Shown: positions 10,330 through 23,125, numbered from the stretch's first letter. The stretch is 64,000 bases of DNA from Prostheceraeus crozeri (GCA_907163375.1 CAJQUW010001464.1:1-64000), one strand, 5' to 3'. Notes: a model not told the origin generated them from the letters alone. A program made the numbers and translations.

Positions 10330-13300
10330 GTTGTTTCAGATATTTTTCAGTTGTTTAGAGCAAAGCAACGGACAGAATAAAACCGAAATAAATATTAAAA
10401 ACAGCCGGGAACCTCTATAAATTTAAACAAGTTTTGCAAATAATTGCACATGAAACTATAGAGGCAAAAAGTAGTTTTTAATATGGTTTTCGGCGAAAAA
10501 TTTGCCAGGATTGAGATTGCAGATTGTACACGAATGGCAATGATAGATATTTTGGGCATATAATCAGTCTACATTGAAGCCTATTTATTGCTTCGATGTG
10601 TTGACTGCTTTATTTGTTGTATTCAAATGATTGTTTCTCATCCGTTGCTAATGATCAGCTAACATGCCAAGATGATTTAGTTCCATTGCATATCCATTAT
10701 CATGGGCCCTTTTCTAAATATCTATAACAATATTTAGTTTGAACAATTTCCTTTTTCATATTGACTATTGAAATTTAAATTACTATCTACTTCCAAACGT
10801 ATCACAAAAATCAGGTCTAATGATATTGTTTCTCTGCAAGATTACGCAAAATTGCTTTTTCTGAATTGATATACATGTATTGTATGGAACATATATTCTC
10901 CATTTAATGTCATTTAATTGAAGCACTATAAACAGACGATTATATCCATCATTATATCTTAGCACCCTGATATTTTCCATAGGGAGTCTTCGATTATTTT
11001 AACGTTGTATTATTTAACATATACATTAAAGTGAAGGCTGTTACACGATCCTTCAGCAAGCAATTTTGTCAAAGTTACGCACTCATAGTTGTTTTAACTG
11101 TTATTAATTTAAAATACTTAGTTACATATGACAACCGGGAAAACAAATCCCACGCTACACTAAAAATATTGTCTTTTGCTAATTTCGAGTGAATTTTTTA
11201 CGGAAAACTAAAATTACTTGATCTCAGCAAAGACATCGAGCGTCAGTGACAATTGTAGTAATGGCAAGAAAGTAAGTTTTCGTATAAAATCGAAATAAAT
11301 TTACAAAAAATGGAGGTTCATCTGAAATTATTATTAACAAGATTGATTTTGAGATTGGATAGGGAACTGTTATATTATTGCTGCTAGGTGAGCACATATC
11401 CTTTCTAAGTTACACAAACAGCACGCGAAAAAAGGGTACGCCATACAGGAACTAATGACTAATGTCATTAACTGGAATAGGTTGGCTTAGAAGTGTAATT
11501 GAGCGTCTTTGATACTTCCCTGAGTTCACACAATACATATATATATATGTAATAATGTATTGACAAAATGTTTAATGTTTACAATAGATTAACATCCATA
11601 GATATTTGAACTAACTGCTAGAATTTGCACTTTGCAGAAGGAATGCTCCTGTCAAATACATGACACATGTAAATACTCACAGTATGTACCACCGCACGTG
11701 TGATGGTTATAATATGAGATTCGTGCAGATTGGGCGATATCGAGTTTAACGGCCGCAACCAACAAACCATTATTTACAGCACAATTGTTTCATTGCTTGC
11801 ATAAGCGTGACTTACAGATTTATAGTAGGCCTATATAGCGCTTTAATTTATATGCGACAATGTTTTCTAGTTGCTTACAATCGGTTATGTACAGTAGCGT
11901 GTAGGTCTACCTATCGGAATGTAGCTTCATTTGTTGTATCGATGGATTTGTAGCGATTCGTTGATCATTGACTACCGAATTTTAGCTTCATAAATTGTAT
12001 CGATAAATCTGTGGCGATTCGTTGACGATTGACTAACTATTTTACTCTTTTTGTTTAAATTTATTTTTTTGCTTTGGAACACAATGATATCAGTTATACC
12101 AGCACACCCATTGAATGATTCTATGTTTTACAAATCGTTCAAAAAATTCGCCAGTGAGTCGATATTCGGTTGCCATTTAATAACTATTCGCTACAATTTT
12201 CCCCACTGAGTTTTTCTTAATTTGGAAAGCATTTCTACTTCCTTGATTTCAATTGTGTCCTTCAAATACATGACGTGTCGGCACTAATCGGGCGAGAATA
12301 CGCTATTTTTTGCGAGATCTGTAATGTCAATTTATGGCATCATCATTGGAGCATAGTGGCATCAATTCCATGTCATTCGCAATTTTGGCGCATACATGTG
12401 CCATGAAAAAGCTTCTGCATCTCCATGCCCTGAAAATGCCACCCCTCTGCCATCCACGATTTATCTCATAACATATGTAGGAGATGGTCTCAACATGATT
12501 GTACATTCGGGATCTCAAATTTTGCTTTTTTCGTCTTATTTTGAGTAAATGCTCATTTATGCCAAGATGCCGATATAATGCCGGCATAATATTGGCATTT
12601 TTCCCACTGGGTATCTATCGTCTGAGTGTCGTTCATTCTTCATAATAAACACGTATGAAAATATGATGCTTGTCCCTGTGGGAACGCATCCTGCGAAAAG
12701 TAATGACTTGTAGCATGTTCGCTGGCAAAGATCGCGAATTTTCGCTCTATGCCGCCATTTACTTTTGCTTTCTCTACGAATCACTATTTTCCGCCTCTGC
12801 TGTCGAGGCTCTATTTTCTCCCTCACCTTATGAATACCCATTGGCCACGGTATCTGACAAAAATAAGTGGAGACTAAATTTTTTCTAATGATGAAAAAGT
12901 TGAGAATCAAAGTATATCGATTTGCACAGCATCACTTTATATTCAATAATTTACAACATTGACGAATATTGGAATCATTTCATAGTTTGTGTAGGCCTAT
13001 GCATTTATCTACTACATACGACACTTATGGAAAACGAATGCTTTTTTAGTTAAGGATATCATGAATTAAAAACTAGCTTTTTTAAAAGATCGGACTCACT
13101 ATGCAATGTATTTTCTTGTGAAAGTAAAACACAAACATTGCTCCTTACATGCTAATTACTTGTACTAACTACAATATCCACTAGGCCCCCCCTATGTCGT
13201 TGGTTGCCGAAAAATCACCTCAAATTAGCAAATAGACATGTAGGCCTACATCAGTTAGTTATAAGAACTTATTCGCCACCTGCCGCTTCTGGATTTTGGG

Positions 13301-14480
13301 CACATTTCCAAAAAGTAAAGGGACTTTCACATGGTACGATAATTATATCACGATATTGAGTAGCCACAAAATTCACGAAATTGAGTAGCTATTGTAGATT
13401 TCTGAAACTCATATTTCTTCCAATTCAACAGAAATGAAATGTCACAAGCAGAATCAATGTCAAAAATGATAATTTTGCATAATCATGTAGGATTGATCAT
13501 CAGTCGAAAAAGTGAAGTATAAAGAGATGCTTCCGGATCTGAGACAGAATGTCATTAATGTCAACATTATTATACAGCTAATTCATAACAAAAAACCTGA
13601 TAACGTTGAATATTTTGAAATATATCGGCTTTATGAATATTTAGAATACTATTAACAATAGCATTGGCGTATCTTGATTCTGTTATCTCATTCCTCTTTA
13701 ATTCACCTGTCTGTCTCACACAGCCCAGGAAGTGCTCGAATCTAACGCATGAGCGATGAGATTCTAAGTTTAAAGTTTTGATATGAGAATTTTAGACATC
13801 AGACTTGTCAGAGACCGCTGAAAATGGAGCATGTATTACCACGTAAGATATCAGGAATCTTCTTCTAGCTGAGTTCGAATTCGAAACATTGCAAGGACTC
13901 CCTTAATTGTTGGAATATATCCCCTTTTTATCGAGCTTTGATTGATGAAAGATGCTTGTTGCCTCATGGTCAAACCTCAGCTTGCTAATGAATGAATCTG
14001 AAAAAATAACCAATGCAGCTTCATGTATGCTTGGCGTCTTTACTACGCATTTTCATTCACACTACATCACCCTGCATGTATATTTCCGTGTCCATTTTCA
14101 CGCAGACGTGAAATGTTCTTCCTCAGTTATTGTTCAATAGTCTACGCGGGAACCCATAAGCGTGTGTAGTTTAGCGAATGACAGTAGGACATACATGGTG
14201 CTGCAAAAGTTCCTCCCAATACATTCTCACCGTTTGAGTACAAGTATTTGCATATTGAAATTTTTGTCACGGGATGAAAGATAAATGAATTTGAGCTGAT
14301 AATGGTTTTACACTCCTCGAATTCAAGCAAAATTGTATTTGATGCCAATTTAGACACGAGAGGATGAGGATAGAAGTCGAAACACATTGTTCTAGACTGC
14401 ACCACTGACACAAAATCTTTGCCGATATTGGGAACCTTGCCATATGTGCTTAGCTCCATAAACGGGGGTGAACATGCTTA
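10330..14480. other. No supported gene
   Basis: About 4.1 kb of AT-rich DNA. A short (AT)n run lies near 11537-11549. Open frames on both strands between 12327 and 12910 overlap in opposite directions without domain or splice support. TAGGCCTA-type words occur at about 11826, 12992 and 13250. No long inverted repeat or match elsewhere in the window was noticed. Confidence 0.5.
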
Positions 14481-14485
14481 TTAGT

Positions 14486-14762
14486 GATCTGAAGGCATTC
14501 CATGTCATACATTATGACTCTGAGTTATTAGGCTTTTCGCCTAATAGCAGAAAAGATAGAAAACTTCAATCTGCATCCCATTGGATTAACTTGTGTTGAT
14601 CCTGTCTGACAAGAAGTGGAATCTGATAGAACTCAATAGATGCGCAGATTCGTGGTAAGCACAGGGTGTACATCATTCTGTAAAAGTCTCTGGCCTCGTT
14701 CCCTGCAGAAACTCGTTCTGGCTGCCGGATAAGGGTGGCTGTCACGCAAAGAATTTTGGGCA
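14486..14762 (-). repeat. Half-copy of foldback family A
   Basis: This matches the right arm of the palindrome at 54067-54765: CATTCCATGTCA, ATTATGACTCTG, TCCCATTGGATT, GATC/TTGTCTGAC, GGGTGTACATCATTCTGT and CGTTCCCTGCAGAAACTCG occur in the same order. Only one arm is present, so it is a truncated copy. It contains a small hairpin, AGGCTTTTCGCCT, not in the full copy. Confidence 0.75.
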
Positions 14763-14946
14763 TGTCGGATGCTCAGCAGGCTAAGGATGATTAACTGTGT
14801 AGTCCAGTAAAATTCCCTTATAGGGACCATGTATAAACAGCATTTCTATTATTTATTGATGACTTACATTTTGCGCAACTTTATGTTCCCTAAGAGTTAG
14901 TAATTACTTCAAAGTGTAACGTAAAGTGCAATTGTAAGCAATATTA

Positions 14947-15240
14947 GTGCAAGACATGCTTGCTCATAGCATATATGGAGGCAGGAAGATACAGTATCTT
15001 GGCACAGACGCAGTGGATTGTTCGCATGTCTGCAGAACCTACTGTATCAATGAAAGTGACGCTGGTTGGAGCAGAGAGTGTTTATATTCTCTAGGTCGGA
15101 GTCTGCGTACGAACGAAGGTTGTATTTGTTATGAAGCTAAAAAAGTCTCTCTGCATTGCTACTCAATAAGAGGCTGCAACAAATCAACGATGCAATTTTT
15201 AGAAAGAAATGAAATGTTGAACAATTACCGAATTATATAA
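14947..15240 (+). CDS. Hypothetical cysteine-containing frame
   Basis: A 97-codon open frame has eight cysteines in the order C-x3-C-x3-C-x11-C-x13-C-x-C and then two more. No signal peptide is present at the listed start. The frame could instead begin at an acceptor inside it (GCTCATAG near 14969) as an exon. It lies 60 bases before the secreted-peptide frame at 15301 on the same strand, so the two might be exons of one gene, but no splice junction was proven. I do not recognise the family. Random open frame remains possible. Confidence 0.22.
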   Translation: MQDMLAHSIYGGRKIQYLGTDAVDCSHVCRTYCINESDAGWSRECLYSLGRSLRTNEGCICYEAKKVSLHCYSIRGCNKSTMQFLERNEMLNNYRII

Positions 15241-15300
15241 TGAAACTTCAAAATCCGTAATGTTCGAAGCCCAAGCAGCGAGTTATTATTCAAGACAGCC

Positions 15301-15564
15301 GTGTTATTCAAGATGAGTATGGATTACACATTATGTGGGATGGTCCTTTGCTGTCTGTTGATTTCGGCTCATTGCACTTCATTTTCTGACGTACGAGGTT
15401 GGAGTACAAAATACAGACCAGATAATCCAAGCAATCTTTGTAAGCAGATTAAGATGTGTAGCGTTTTAATCCCCTCGAGATCGGTTTCATCTCTTATAAA
15501 TAGAAATGCACTTGCTGACCTGGCTCTGTCTCTCGAAGCTATGATTGAAAGCATGAAATGGTGA
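15301..15564 (+). CDS. Hypothetical small secreted peptide
   Basis: The 87-codon frame, best started at the internal methionine (MSMDYT, codon 5), has a clear signal-peptide shape: a short polar start, the hydrophobic core GMVLCCLLISAHC, then a polar mature region. The mature part holds two cysteines spaced C-x5-C (NLCKQIKMC) and a helical leucine-rich tail ending MIESMKW. No dibasic cleavage or amidation site stands out. A donor-like GTGAAC overlaps the end, so the frame might also be a first exon. Function unknown; the signal peptide is the main evidence. Confidence 0.35.
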   Translation: MLFKMSMDYTLCGMVLCCLLISAHCTSFSDVRGWSTKYRPDNPSNLCKQIKMCSVLIPSRSVSSLINRNALADLALSLEAMIESMKW

Positions 15565-15569
15565 ACTTG

Positions 15570-16255
15570 ATTTCACTGATTCATAACAAATTTCAGTAGA
15601 AAACAGCAACACAAGCAAGTTTGACTTTTTACGAAAAATACGAAATTTTCTTTTTCCATGGCTTGCTTGTCTGACGATAACCAGTTTTTAATTGACGGTA
15701 TTTGATCGATGAAATGAAAAGACATTCATTGAAGGTAGAACTTCGAAGTTGGATTAAAGAGTGATTAATGAACACTGTTCTAACCATAAGTTAATGCAAG
15801 CTGTCAAACAATGCGTCATTCTTTATGATTTTCCTCATCAGAAGTATTTAGCCATACTTTGGTTTCAAGATCAAAAAGATACTCCCACTGTAATCACGAC
15901 TTCTGTTGCTTCTTGTAACAAAGGTATTATACAGAGTAAACTTTTCGTAGGCGCAAATTTATAAAGAGACAGAAATAAGTATTTGTTCGTCATCATCCTC
16001 GCTCTCTTGGTGACATGCTTCAAGAATGATCAAGATGAAATACTTGGTGCAGCAAGCAGCACATAAATATCGTTCACATTACGTTCACACAGATAATGAA
16101 GACGATAGATAAATGCAAATCAGTGACCTATAGATCCATTGTCGGTATCCAAGCAGATACAAGTCAGAAAGTTAGATTATACAGCAAATAAGAATTATAC
16201 TGTCAATAAAAATGAAAACACAAAATGAATAATTGTATAAATAAGTCAAGAAATA
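15570..16255. other. No supported gene; AATAAA-rich
   Basis: AT-rich sequence downstream of the secreted-peptide frame. Possible polyadenylation signals AATAAA lie near 16204 and 16251. The frame 15761-15964 has no recognisable content. Confidence 0.4.
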
Positions 16256-16259
16256 AAAA

Positions 16260-16523
16260 TCATTGTAAATTAATTGGCTAAATGCCTCGGACAGTCCCAC
16301 AAAGAAAAAACGAACAATTCTTTCGCTAGGCCTTTCACCTGTGTCAAACAGGCATCGTCAGGCGAATGTATTGACAATATACATTGTTGTCACATTGTTG
16401 TACATTGTCAATACATTCGCCTGACGATGCCTGTTTGACACAGGTGAAAGGCCTAGCAAAAGAATTGTTCGTTTTTTTCTTCGTGGGACTGTCCGAGGCA
16501 TTTAGCCAATTAATTTACAATGA
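16260..16523. repeat. 264-bp palindromic repeat
   Basis: Arms of about 125-130 bases face each other around position 16391. The left arm starts TCATTGTAAATTAATTGG and the right arm ends with its complement at 16523. Arms differ by a handful of bases. Each contains CCTGACGATGCCTG and ACACAGGTGAAAGGCCTAGC or complements, wording similar to the tails of some Penelope-like elements. No TSD could be picked with confidence. Confidence 0.85.
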
Positions 16524-16874
16524 ATGTGACCACGATCAATGAGAAAAAATAAAAATCAACTATAAAAACAAATTAAAAAAAGAAATTATTTATAGTCAGG
16601 TTGTTATAACTTCTTGAATTGTACTTCTGTTTTCTTTTTCTTTTGTTGCGTCTTGTAAACAGTATTATGATTTACGTTTTTCTTTAATTTTTAATTTTTC
16701 TGTGTTTTTTTAATTTATTTGTTTTATTAATGTTATGCATTCATTTGTCTTATTGTTCGATTTATATCATTCACATGTATCTTTAGTTGAATTACTACTT
16801 ACTTCATTACTTTTGTGTGTATTATATCATTGTATATACTTTTTAGGGGTTTATATTTGGCTTTATAATTTCAG
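16524..16874. other. T-rich stretch, no gene
   Basis: Strongly T-rich on the plus strand (for example 16615-16745). It contains the branch and polypyrimidine region leading into the acceptor at 16874. Confidence 0.4.
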
Positions 16875-16997
16875 GAGGAAAATTTTGAAAAAGCAATAAG
16901 ATTGACATATTGCAGTTGGCGAGTAACATGCAGCAGTGGGGCGTATATTCTGAGCAGCCTATGTAACAATGACAATAGCCATGTGCTTGTTATAAAT
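16875..16997 (+). CDS. Candidate internal coding exon, phase 0
   Basis: A 123-base segment lies between the acceptor TTTATAATTTCAG and the donor AAT|GTAAGT, both close to consensus. It is open in the phase-0 frame for all 41 codons, starting EENFEKAIRLTY and ending NSHVLVIN. Length divisible by three and strong sites at both ends argue for a real exon. I do not recognise the protein. Confidence 0.45.
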
Positions 16998-17415
16998 GTA
17001 AGTGAATTTACAAATACATGGCCGGCATCGCCATTGTATAAGCTCCACTACAAAGTCGTTGAGGATGAACAGTGAGCGCTATGGTCTAAAAGGCAGTGAC
17101 CAAGCTCAGCGAGGGACGAAGTGTGCATTTCTGCCTCATGGCTTGTAGAAATGGTAAGCCTCTATGACATGCACACAAGCATGCCGATATAGACTTAGTA
17201 GCCATGACTCGTTACAACTACCAAATTTTCAGCAACCACGAGATTGATTCTTGGCATATTAAAATAAGCCTATAGCAGCCCCACATCAGCCGGCTGCTTG
17301 CGCCCTTACACTGCATCAGGACTCACATGATTCAATAAAGACACAGTCCTCATGACAGTAAAAAGACCACTTGCTTCTCTTACATTATTCTTCAGTTTCT
17401 CGTTGTATCTTACAG

Positions 17416-17507
17416 TATTCTCCTCCGGAAGCCCCTCGCACGCATTTCAAAGAGAGGACTGCAAGATCTATCGCACGCAGAGGCAGTAAAAATGCTGGAA
17501 AGTAATG
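17416..17507 (+). CDS. Candidate coding exon, possibly end of a PDZ domain
   Basis: A 92-base segment follows a good acceptor (GTATCTTACAG) and ends at ATG|GTTAGT. In one frame it reads ILLRKPLARISKRG then LQDLSHAEAVKMLESNG. The pattern SHAEAVKML is typical of the second helix of PDZ domains, where it precedes the last strand, but the fragment is too short for certainty. A second frame is open until near the donor, so the frame choice rests on this resemblance. It is on the same strand and 420 bases after the exon at 16875; phases do not join directly, so another exon or a different gene would be needed. Confidence 0.35.
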
Positions 17508-17599
17508 GTTAGTACTTGGTTCAGTCTTATTATGCAGAAAAATCAGTTCAACTTCAGAATATTCATGTTCATCTGCGAATCAATGACAATGAATGTAAT

Positions 17600-18770
17600 T
17601 ATATCAATTTGCAAATGATTTGTCTGGGCCTTTACTAAATTACCAACACCTACAGCTGCAGTATTTTTCAAAGCTCATAAAATGTACGTATCTTTTTAGC
17701 AATTACTGTTTTATATGAGCAAACACTTAGGTATTCTAAATGATCAGATTATGGTCAATGCGTTTTTTGATGTATAGCTAAACATACTGACTTTACTACA
17801 GTCAAATACGCTACTTTTGAATGCATAGACTAAGGAAACCGAACGAAACTGATAAAGGTACTTCTGGAAAGACATTATTTGTCAAAGTTAACGCCATGTT
17901 ATGATGACTCGGAGTTAAGCATTGAACTTAAATCACTCTAAACACTCATTGAAATATTCAATTTATATACTTTCAGAATTCAGAAAGCATGAGACCGCGG
18001 ATTACTTTTTTTGCTGAAACGTGAAAAGTAACTCAACTCATTTATACAGAAAAGTGGCGGAAAACTTTATAGGTTTTATAGAGTTCGTCAATCAACAAAG
18101 TAATGGGGACTTTTAAGTTTTTATAACTTCGTAGTCTACAAGTATTAAGCGAAGTTTCCTCGTTTACTTTATGCCCCGGATATTGACTTACAAGCAAAGA
18201 ATGATATATTGATGGCGATATATTCTTATTTTCGTTCATCATGTTTATAAAATCAACTGGAAATGTCTTCATGGGATAATGATAATGGAATTTCATATAG
18301 TCTAGGTAAATTCTAAAAACATGAATCTTATTTTATGAAGTTTTATAGACCTATTCGATGAATCGCAGAAATCGATAGTTCATTGGTCAGTCCACAGAGT
18401 ATGGCCTAAGTAATTTCTTTATTTCCGGCAATGGTTCATAACGTTTGAGTTTACTTGATTAAGTTCTGTCGACTGAAGACTTCACACGATGCTGAATACT
18501 GACAGAAACTAGAAGCCGAAATTCTATGAGCATGCGATGACCACGGTCCGTAGGGGCTACATGTACAAAAATTATTTAAATACTTGTTGTAATAAAGAAT
18601 TTTGCATGTTCGAAGTACTTCTCAAATTGCATTATATTGCGTTTTAAACGTATTAGTGGATTTACTTTTAAAAAATATTCAATAGTAAAAATCGGAAAAT
18701 TTTCCGGAAAATTTTGGAAAAAATGGAAAATTTCCGTAAAATTTTCCATTTCGCAAGTTGGTTATTTTTA
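17600..18770 (+). repeat. Segmental duplication, copy 1
   Basis: This aligns in direct orientation with 38790-39815. Shared landmarks in order: ATGTACGTATCTTTTTAG, AAACATACTGACTTTACTAC, TACTTTTGAATGC, TTCTGGAAAGA, TTGAACTTAAATCACTCT, AAAGTNATGG, GAATTTCATA and TTAGTGGATTTA near the end. The copies have diverged by many substitutions and small indels. The exon visible in copy 2 is disrupted here. Confidence 0.75.
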
Positions 18771-18779
18771 ATGAATAGA

Positions 18780-20595
18780 AGACAAAATGGCGTTTTGCAA
18801 GGCAGCGAATGCTTTCGATTTTGAATCAGAATGCTGAACATCACATTTGCACAAATAAGAAATGCAACTTGGGCGTGGGCCAAAATCAAGCATAGCCTGG
18901 AAACGGTATCAGTGGCATATACAAGTCTCAAATCTGGACAAGTTGAGCAACTCATACAAGAGCTTTAATTTGGTTGCCTCTAAAAACATAATAGAGTCCA
19001 GTAAAATGGAACGATTCTTTTATATAGAACATAGTATTTTTTCAGAATGTCATTTGTTCATTGGCTAAAAGATTGCACAAGCATGATATGAACATTATGA
19101 ACTAAGGTAGAAAAATCAATTATGCATGTAAATTAATGCAATCAGCAAGTAATTATCAATTAAGCTATGTCTCACCTGCAATGGGGGGAAAAATTGAAAA
19201 TTTCAATGAATGGTATTACACACTTTGACTGATCCTCGACAACGTCTGTTGCTTTTGATCTTCGTACCACGACAGCAAAAATTTGATCGATTTTGTATTA
19301 TTTTTGTTGGTAATTCAATTTGTTGTCTAATATAGGTCATGTTGCATATACGCATGCAGGCTTGCGATTTTGATGACATGACTAGAAAAGTAGAAATAGG
19401 ATTATTTCGAAAAAAACAAATATTATAGCGCATCTCCCTTAGCCTGCCATCAGAAATTATGCAATAAAATAATACAACCATTTAGAAACGCCAATTGTGG
19501 AATTCGGATATTTTTTCCTTGTTAGAATGCATGCAAAAAATTAGGAATCTCAAAGTTAGCTAATAAAAGTTGCACCAATAGAATTGACATGGCATTATTG
19601 CTTTCTATTGTTGCATCTACCAGTTTACTCAAAATTTGGAATAAATCGAATCAACTCCACTTCCAAATTGAATATGCACATCTTTTGTTTACAAATTGCA
19701 TACGATTTTTAGACTAGAAAGACAATCAAATTCAAATTCATCACGTTAGCGAATTCAAGCATAAAACAAATAGATATAATCAACCATGAATTTAGCACGG
19801 CATAGGGACTATCCTATAAATCGCTAGCTTATCAGATGTTGTAAATATTCTCTAAAAGTTCTAAATATTCCAGAAAAACGGGCCCTGATCGGATGCGACT
19901 TTCTCTGACAAACGTACGGGCCTGAGTTCATATTTCCCCCACAGCTCCCTAGAAGACATGACGAAGCCTAGGTCTCCGAGGGTTAATAGAACGTTTCGTG
20001 TAAGGAAACATTCTACAACGTGTGCAACATCACCTTCCGTCATTCAGTCTTAATTGTCATGATATAAACAAGTTTGAATCATCTTTCTTTGATGAGCCGC
20101 TCAGTCAGATCTTATTCAACCATGTAGTTCCCAAGATAATGCAGCGGGATTAGTAGTCGCTAATTAATAAAAAGATTGCACGAAATCAATGATTTAATGA
20201 AATCATGGGTGGCCACTTGTAAATTTTATCACCTGTGTATCTGTCTTAATTGTTTAAAGAAACATGCCGCTCCACGTTTTGCTCCTTTTACACTCCTGTC
20301 GGCAATCACGAACAGCATATTAATTTCTATGTCGCAATGAGCATTGAACAGACAATGAAAAGACTTCGTTAGGCCTTGCAAGGGCCAAGATATAGACACC
20401 AAATGATGCAATACCACAGATGTTAAACAGTACCGATTGACACTATCTTAATTGAAATTTGTTACGTCTGACAACACAAATTGATGTTCAATTTGAATGG
20501 TATTAATGCTAGCACTTTGCATTGTTGCAGAAAATTTGCATCAATAAGCATCAAAAATGAAAACAAGCTTTTCAATTAAATTGTCGAGAAATGCA
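18780..20595. other. No firmly supported gene
   Basis: AT-rich. A minus-strand open frame at 20229-20447 ends near a plausible donor (CACAG|GTGATA) but lacks a good acceptor. Other short frames have no support. Confidence 0.4.
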
Positions 20596-20600
20596 CTGCT

Positions 20601-21877
20601 CACGGTGTCACGGAGAGTGCGGTTTCATCTTTGAAATTTCTTAAAAGATTTTCTTTAGATTCTTGTGTGATTTGACATCTAGCTTACGAATATGATGGTT
20701 AAAAAATCGTCCATCGAGGGCTGTTCGAGGAAAAGTCAAATATTCAAAATGGTGGACATAGAAACTGAAACTTAATTCAATATGGCTACTGTTTTTTTTT
20801 ATAATTTCTTGTTTCCTGCACAGAATATTTTTCATAGATTCATCACCACATTTTGCTATATTTATGATCACAAAATTAAAATATTGTGATCACTGAGTTG
20901 CTGACAAAACACTTTTTTAATTGAAGGCCAAATGCTACATTTTGCATTCCTATGCAAATATGTTCGATCGAAATTTCGCATTTTGATACACTGAGTAAAA
21001 ATAGACATTGTAAAAATATGCATTATTCGAAATCACAGCCTTATGATAACGTTTCTATCATTATAGAATCATATCAACAATGCATATAGCCCTGTGATGC
21101 CTGGCTCTGTGGTAATTCCTTTGCTTAAATAATACATGAAATAATGTCTTGCCCATTTCTGCTAATCGTATTGTTCAATATCCATCTGCAACGTTGTCTT
21201 TCATTCACTTTCGTGGCGTGTGCCTGAAATGATTATGAATATTTACAAACGCTAACATATTGACATTGAATTGGTAGCATTTTATGAAAACGACGATCCT
21301 GTGTATAATGTATGTACGATAGTTTTGAATGAATTTAATAAATAAACATTTATCGTGGTACTTGTGATTGGGTTAAGGTTTTGTCAATTTCAAGCGGTCC
21401 TTTCATGTTCCATGAATTTAAAAGTGACGTAAGTTTTATAATTTCTGCAATTACAAGTTTTATTAGTCCCTAGAACTGATCTAAATAACACATGAAGGTC
21501 ACTGTTGGAAAATTGTAAATTGATAATATAACATTTAAATTAACAATATTAATAAATTAATTTTGTAGTCTAATTCTTGACTTTTCTTCGAAAAGCCCTC
21601 AATGGATGATTTTGAACCATCATATTCGTAATCTAGAAGTCAAATTACAAAGGAATGTGAAGAAAAATCTTTTATGAATATTTTATAGAAATACGTGCGG
21701 TGGAGTTTCGGTTTCTGCAAGGTCCACCATTTTGAATATTTGATTCTTCCTCGAAAAGGTCTCGATGGATGATTTGTTAATCATCATATTCGTAATCTAG
21801 GGGTCAAATCACATGGGAATGTAAAAAATTTTTTTAGGAAATTTCATAAATGAAACCACACTCTCCGTGACACCGTG
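20601..21877. mobile_element. Non-autonomous DNA transposon, Chapaev-like ends
   Basis: Terminal inverted repeats begin CACGGTGTCACGGAGAGTG at 20601 and end with its complement at 21877. Similarity of the ends continues inward for about 165 bases at roughly 80 percent. The flanks give a 4-bp target duplication, TGCT (20597-20600 and 21878-21881). CAC ends with a 4-bp duplication match the Chapaev superfamily. The 1.28-kb interior encodes nothing recognisable. Near the right end a ~150-bp piece of the terminal region is duplicated in tandem (about 21590-21740 and 21745-21870). Confidence 0.82.
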
Positions 21878-21881
21878 TGCT

Positions 21882-23125
21882 GCTCAGATATGACAAATTT
21901 GCCTCTATGTCATGGCGCTAGATACGAATAATGTTGCTTACAAGCTCTCATCTAGTTCGAGAACTCTTTCACATAGCATTGGGCCCACACATCATGCTCA
22001 AGTCAGGAGAATTACCAAGTCATGGACGAGTTGCTAAATTCGTGGAATCCATAAAATAGAAATACGCCGTATAGATTGTACAGTTTTTATTGTCAAACGC
22101 GTTGCAGTACGCATGACATACCATCCTCAGTGACAACTGACAAGGACAAACAATAAAGAATATATACAAGGGAAAGTGCAATCAAGCGAATTTCATTAAC
22201 AATTTATTCGTTGAATCAAAATGTAAATTGCATACACATACAAAACAATAGATGGCGTTTGATTGGGCAGTAATAGGGAGACAAAACGAAAACGTTTTTT
22301 CTTTAGCTCTTTGATTTTGTCCTATTTACCCTGTTAATTTGCTTTCGTTATCATTTTTTAGTGATTTCTTATCTTTTTTTGAGCATATCAATGATTTTGT
22401 CATTTCCAGAGTGTGCAATACTTCAAATGCCATTGGATTTGCTTCACACCGGTGTAATGCCTGAAAGAATAAAATTAACCATTAGCTAGCAAAAAAGATA
22501 ATCGGCAGTGACTCTTAAATTAAAGCAACAATGATATTGAAAGCGAAGTAAAACACGTTTTCAGAGCATCCTACTTTCCTTTTGCATTTTCAATCTCAGT
22601 CTCCTCCTTTGTGCATTGGAAAACACCATAAGAATAATAAAATTATTGAACTAAACGTTTCCAACTGCGATAAATATGAAAGACGCCAAGTTGAAAGTTG
22701 TTTTCGTTAATTTCAACAACTGATTGATTTTTCCGTACAAACATGCGAATTTCTTGGTGACAGTGCTCAACTGTTCAATTAGTCTGGTTCAATTGATTGG
22801 CTCACACGATCAGAAACAGTGGGCATTTCGAAAAGCCTTTCGCTTCGTTTCACAAAGGCGGTGAAAGTGTTCTCAAATGCCAAGCAATGACATGAAATGT
22901 AGACCAAATAAGCGAATGTCACGAAGCATGGAACCAGTTATTTACAAAATTGGATGAAAGAATTTGAAGATGCTTAGTCTCAGGTCTTTTAATACCTAAT
23001 TTCTCTAAACGATGTACCCTCAACTTGAAACTAAGACGGATGAGTAAATCTCTCTATTTGAAGAAGTTAGTTTCGTCAGAAGTCAGATATGCATGTACTT
23101 CTAATGAAATAAAAAATTAAAAAAG
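21882..23125. other. No supported gene
   Basis: AT-rich sequence with no open frame of interest on either strand and no match noticed elsewhere in the window. Confidence 0.45.

Noticed and set aside
12327-12910. Several open frames on both strands
   Set aside because: They overlap in opposite directions, carry no domain and have no splice support.
20229-20447. Minus-strand frame with a plausible GT donor, considered as an exon
   Set aside because: There is no convincing acceptor or pyrimidine tract, and the peptide was not recognised.
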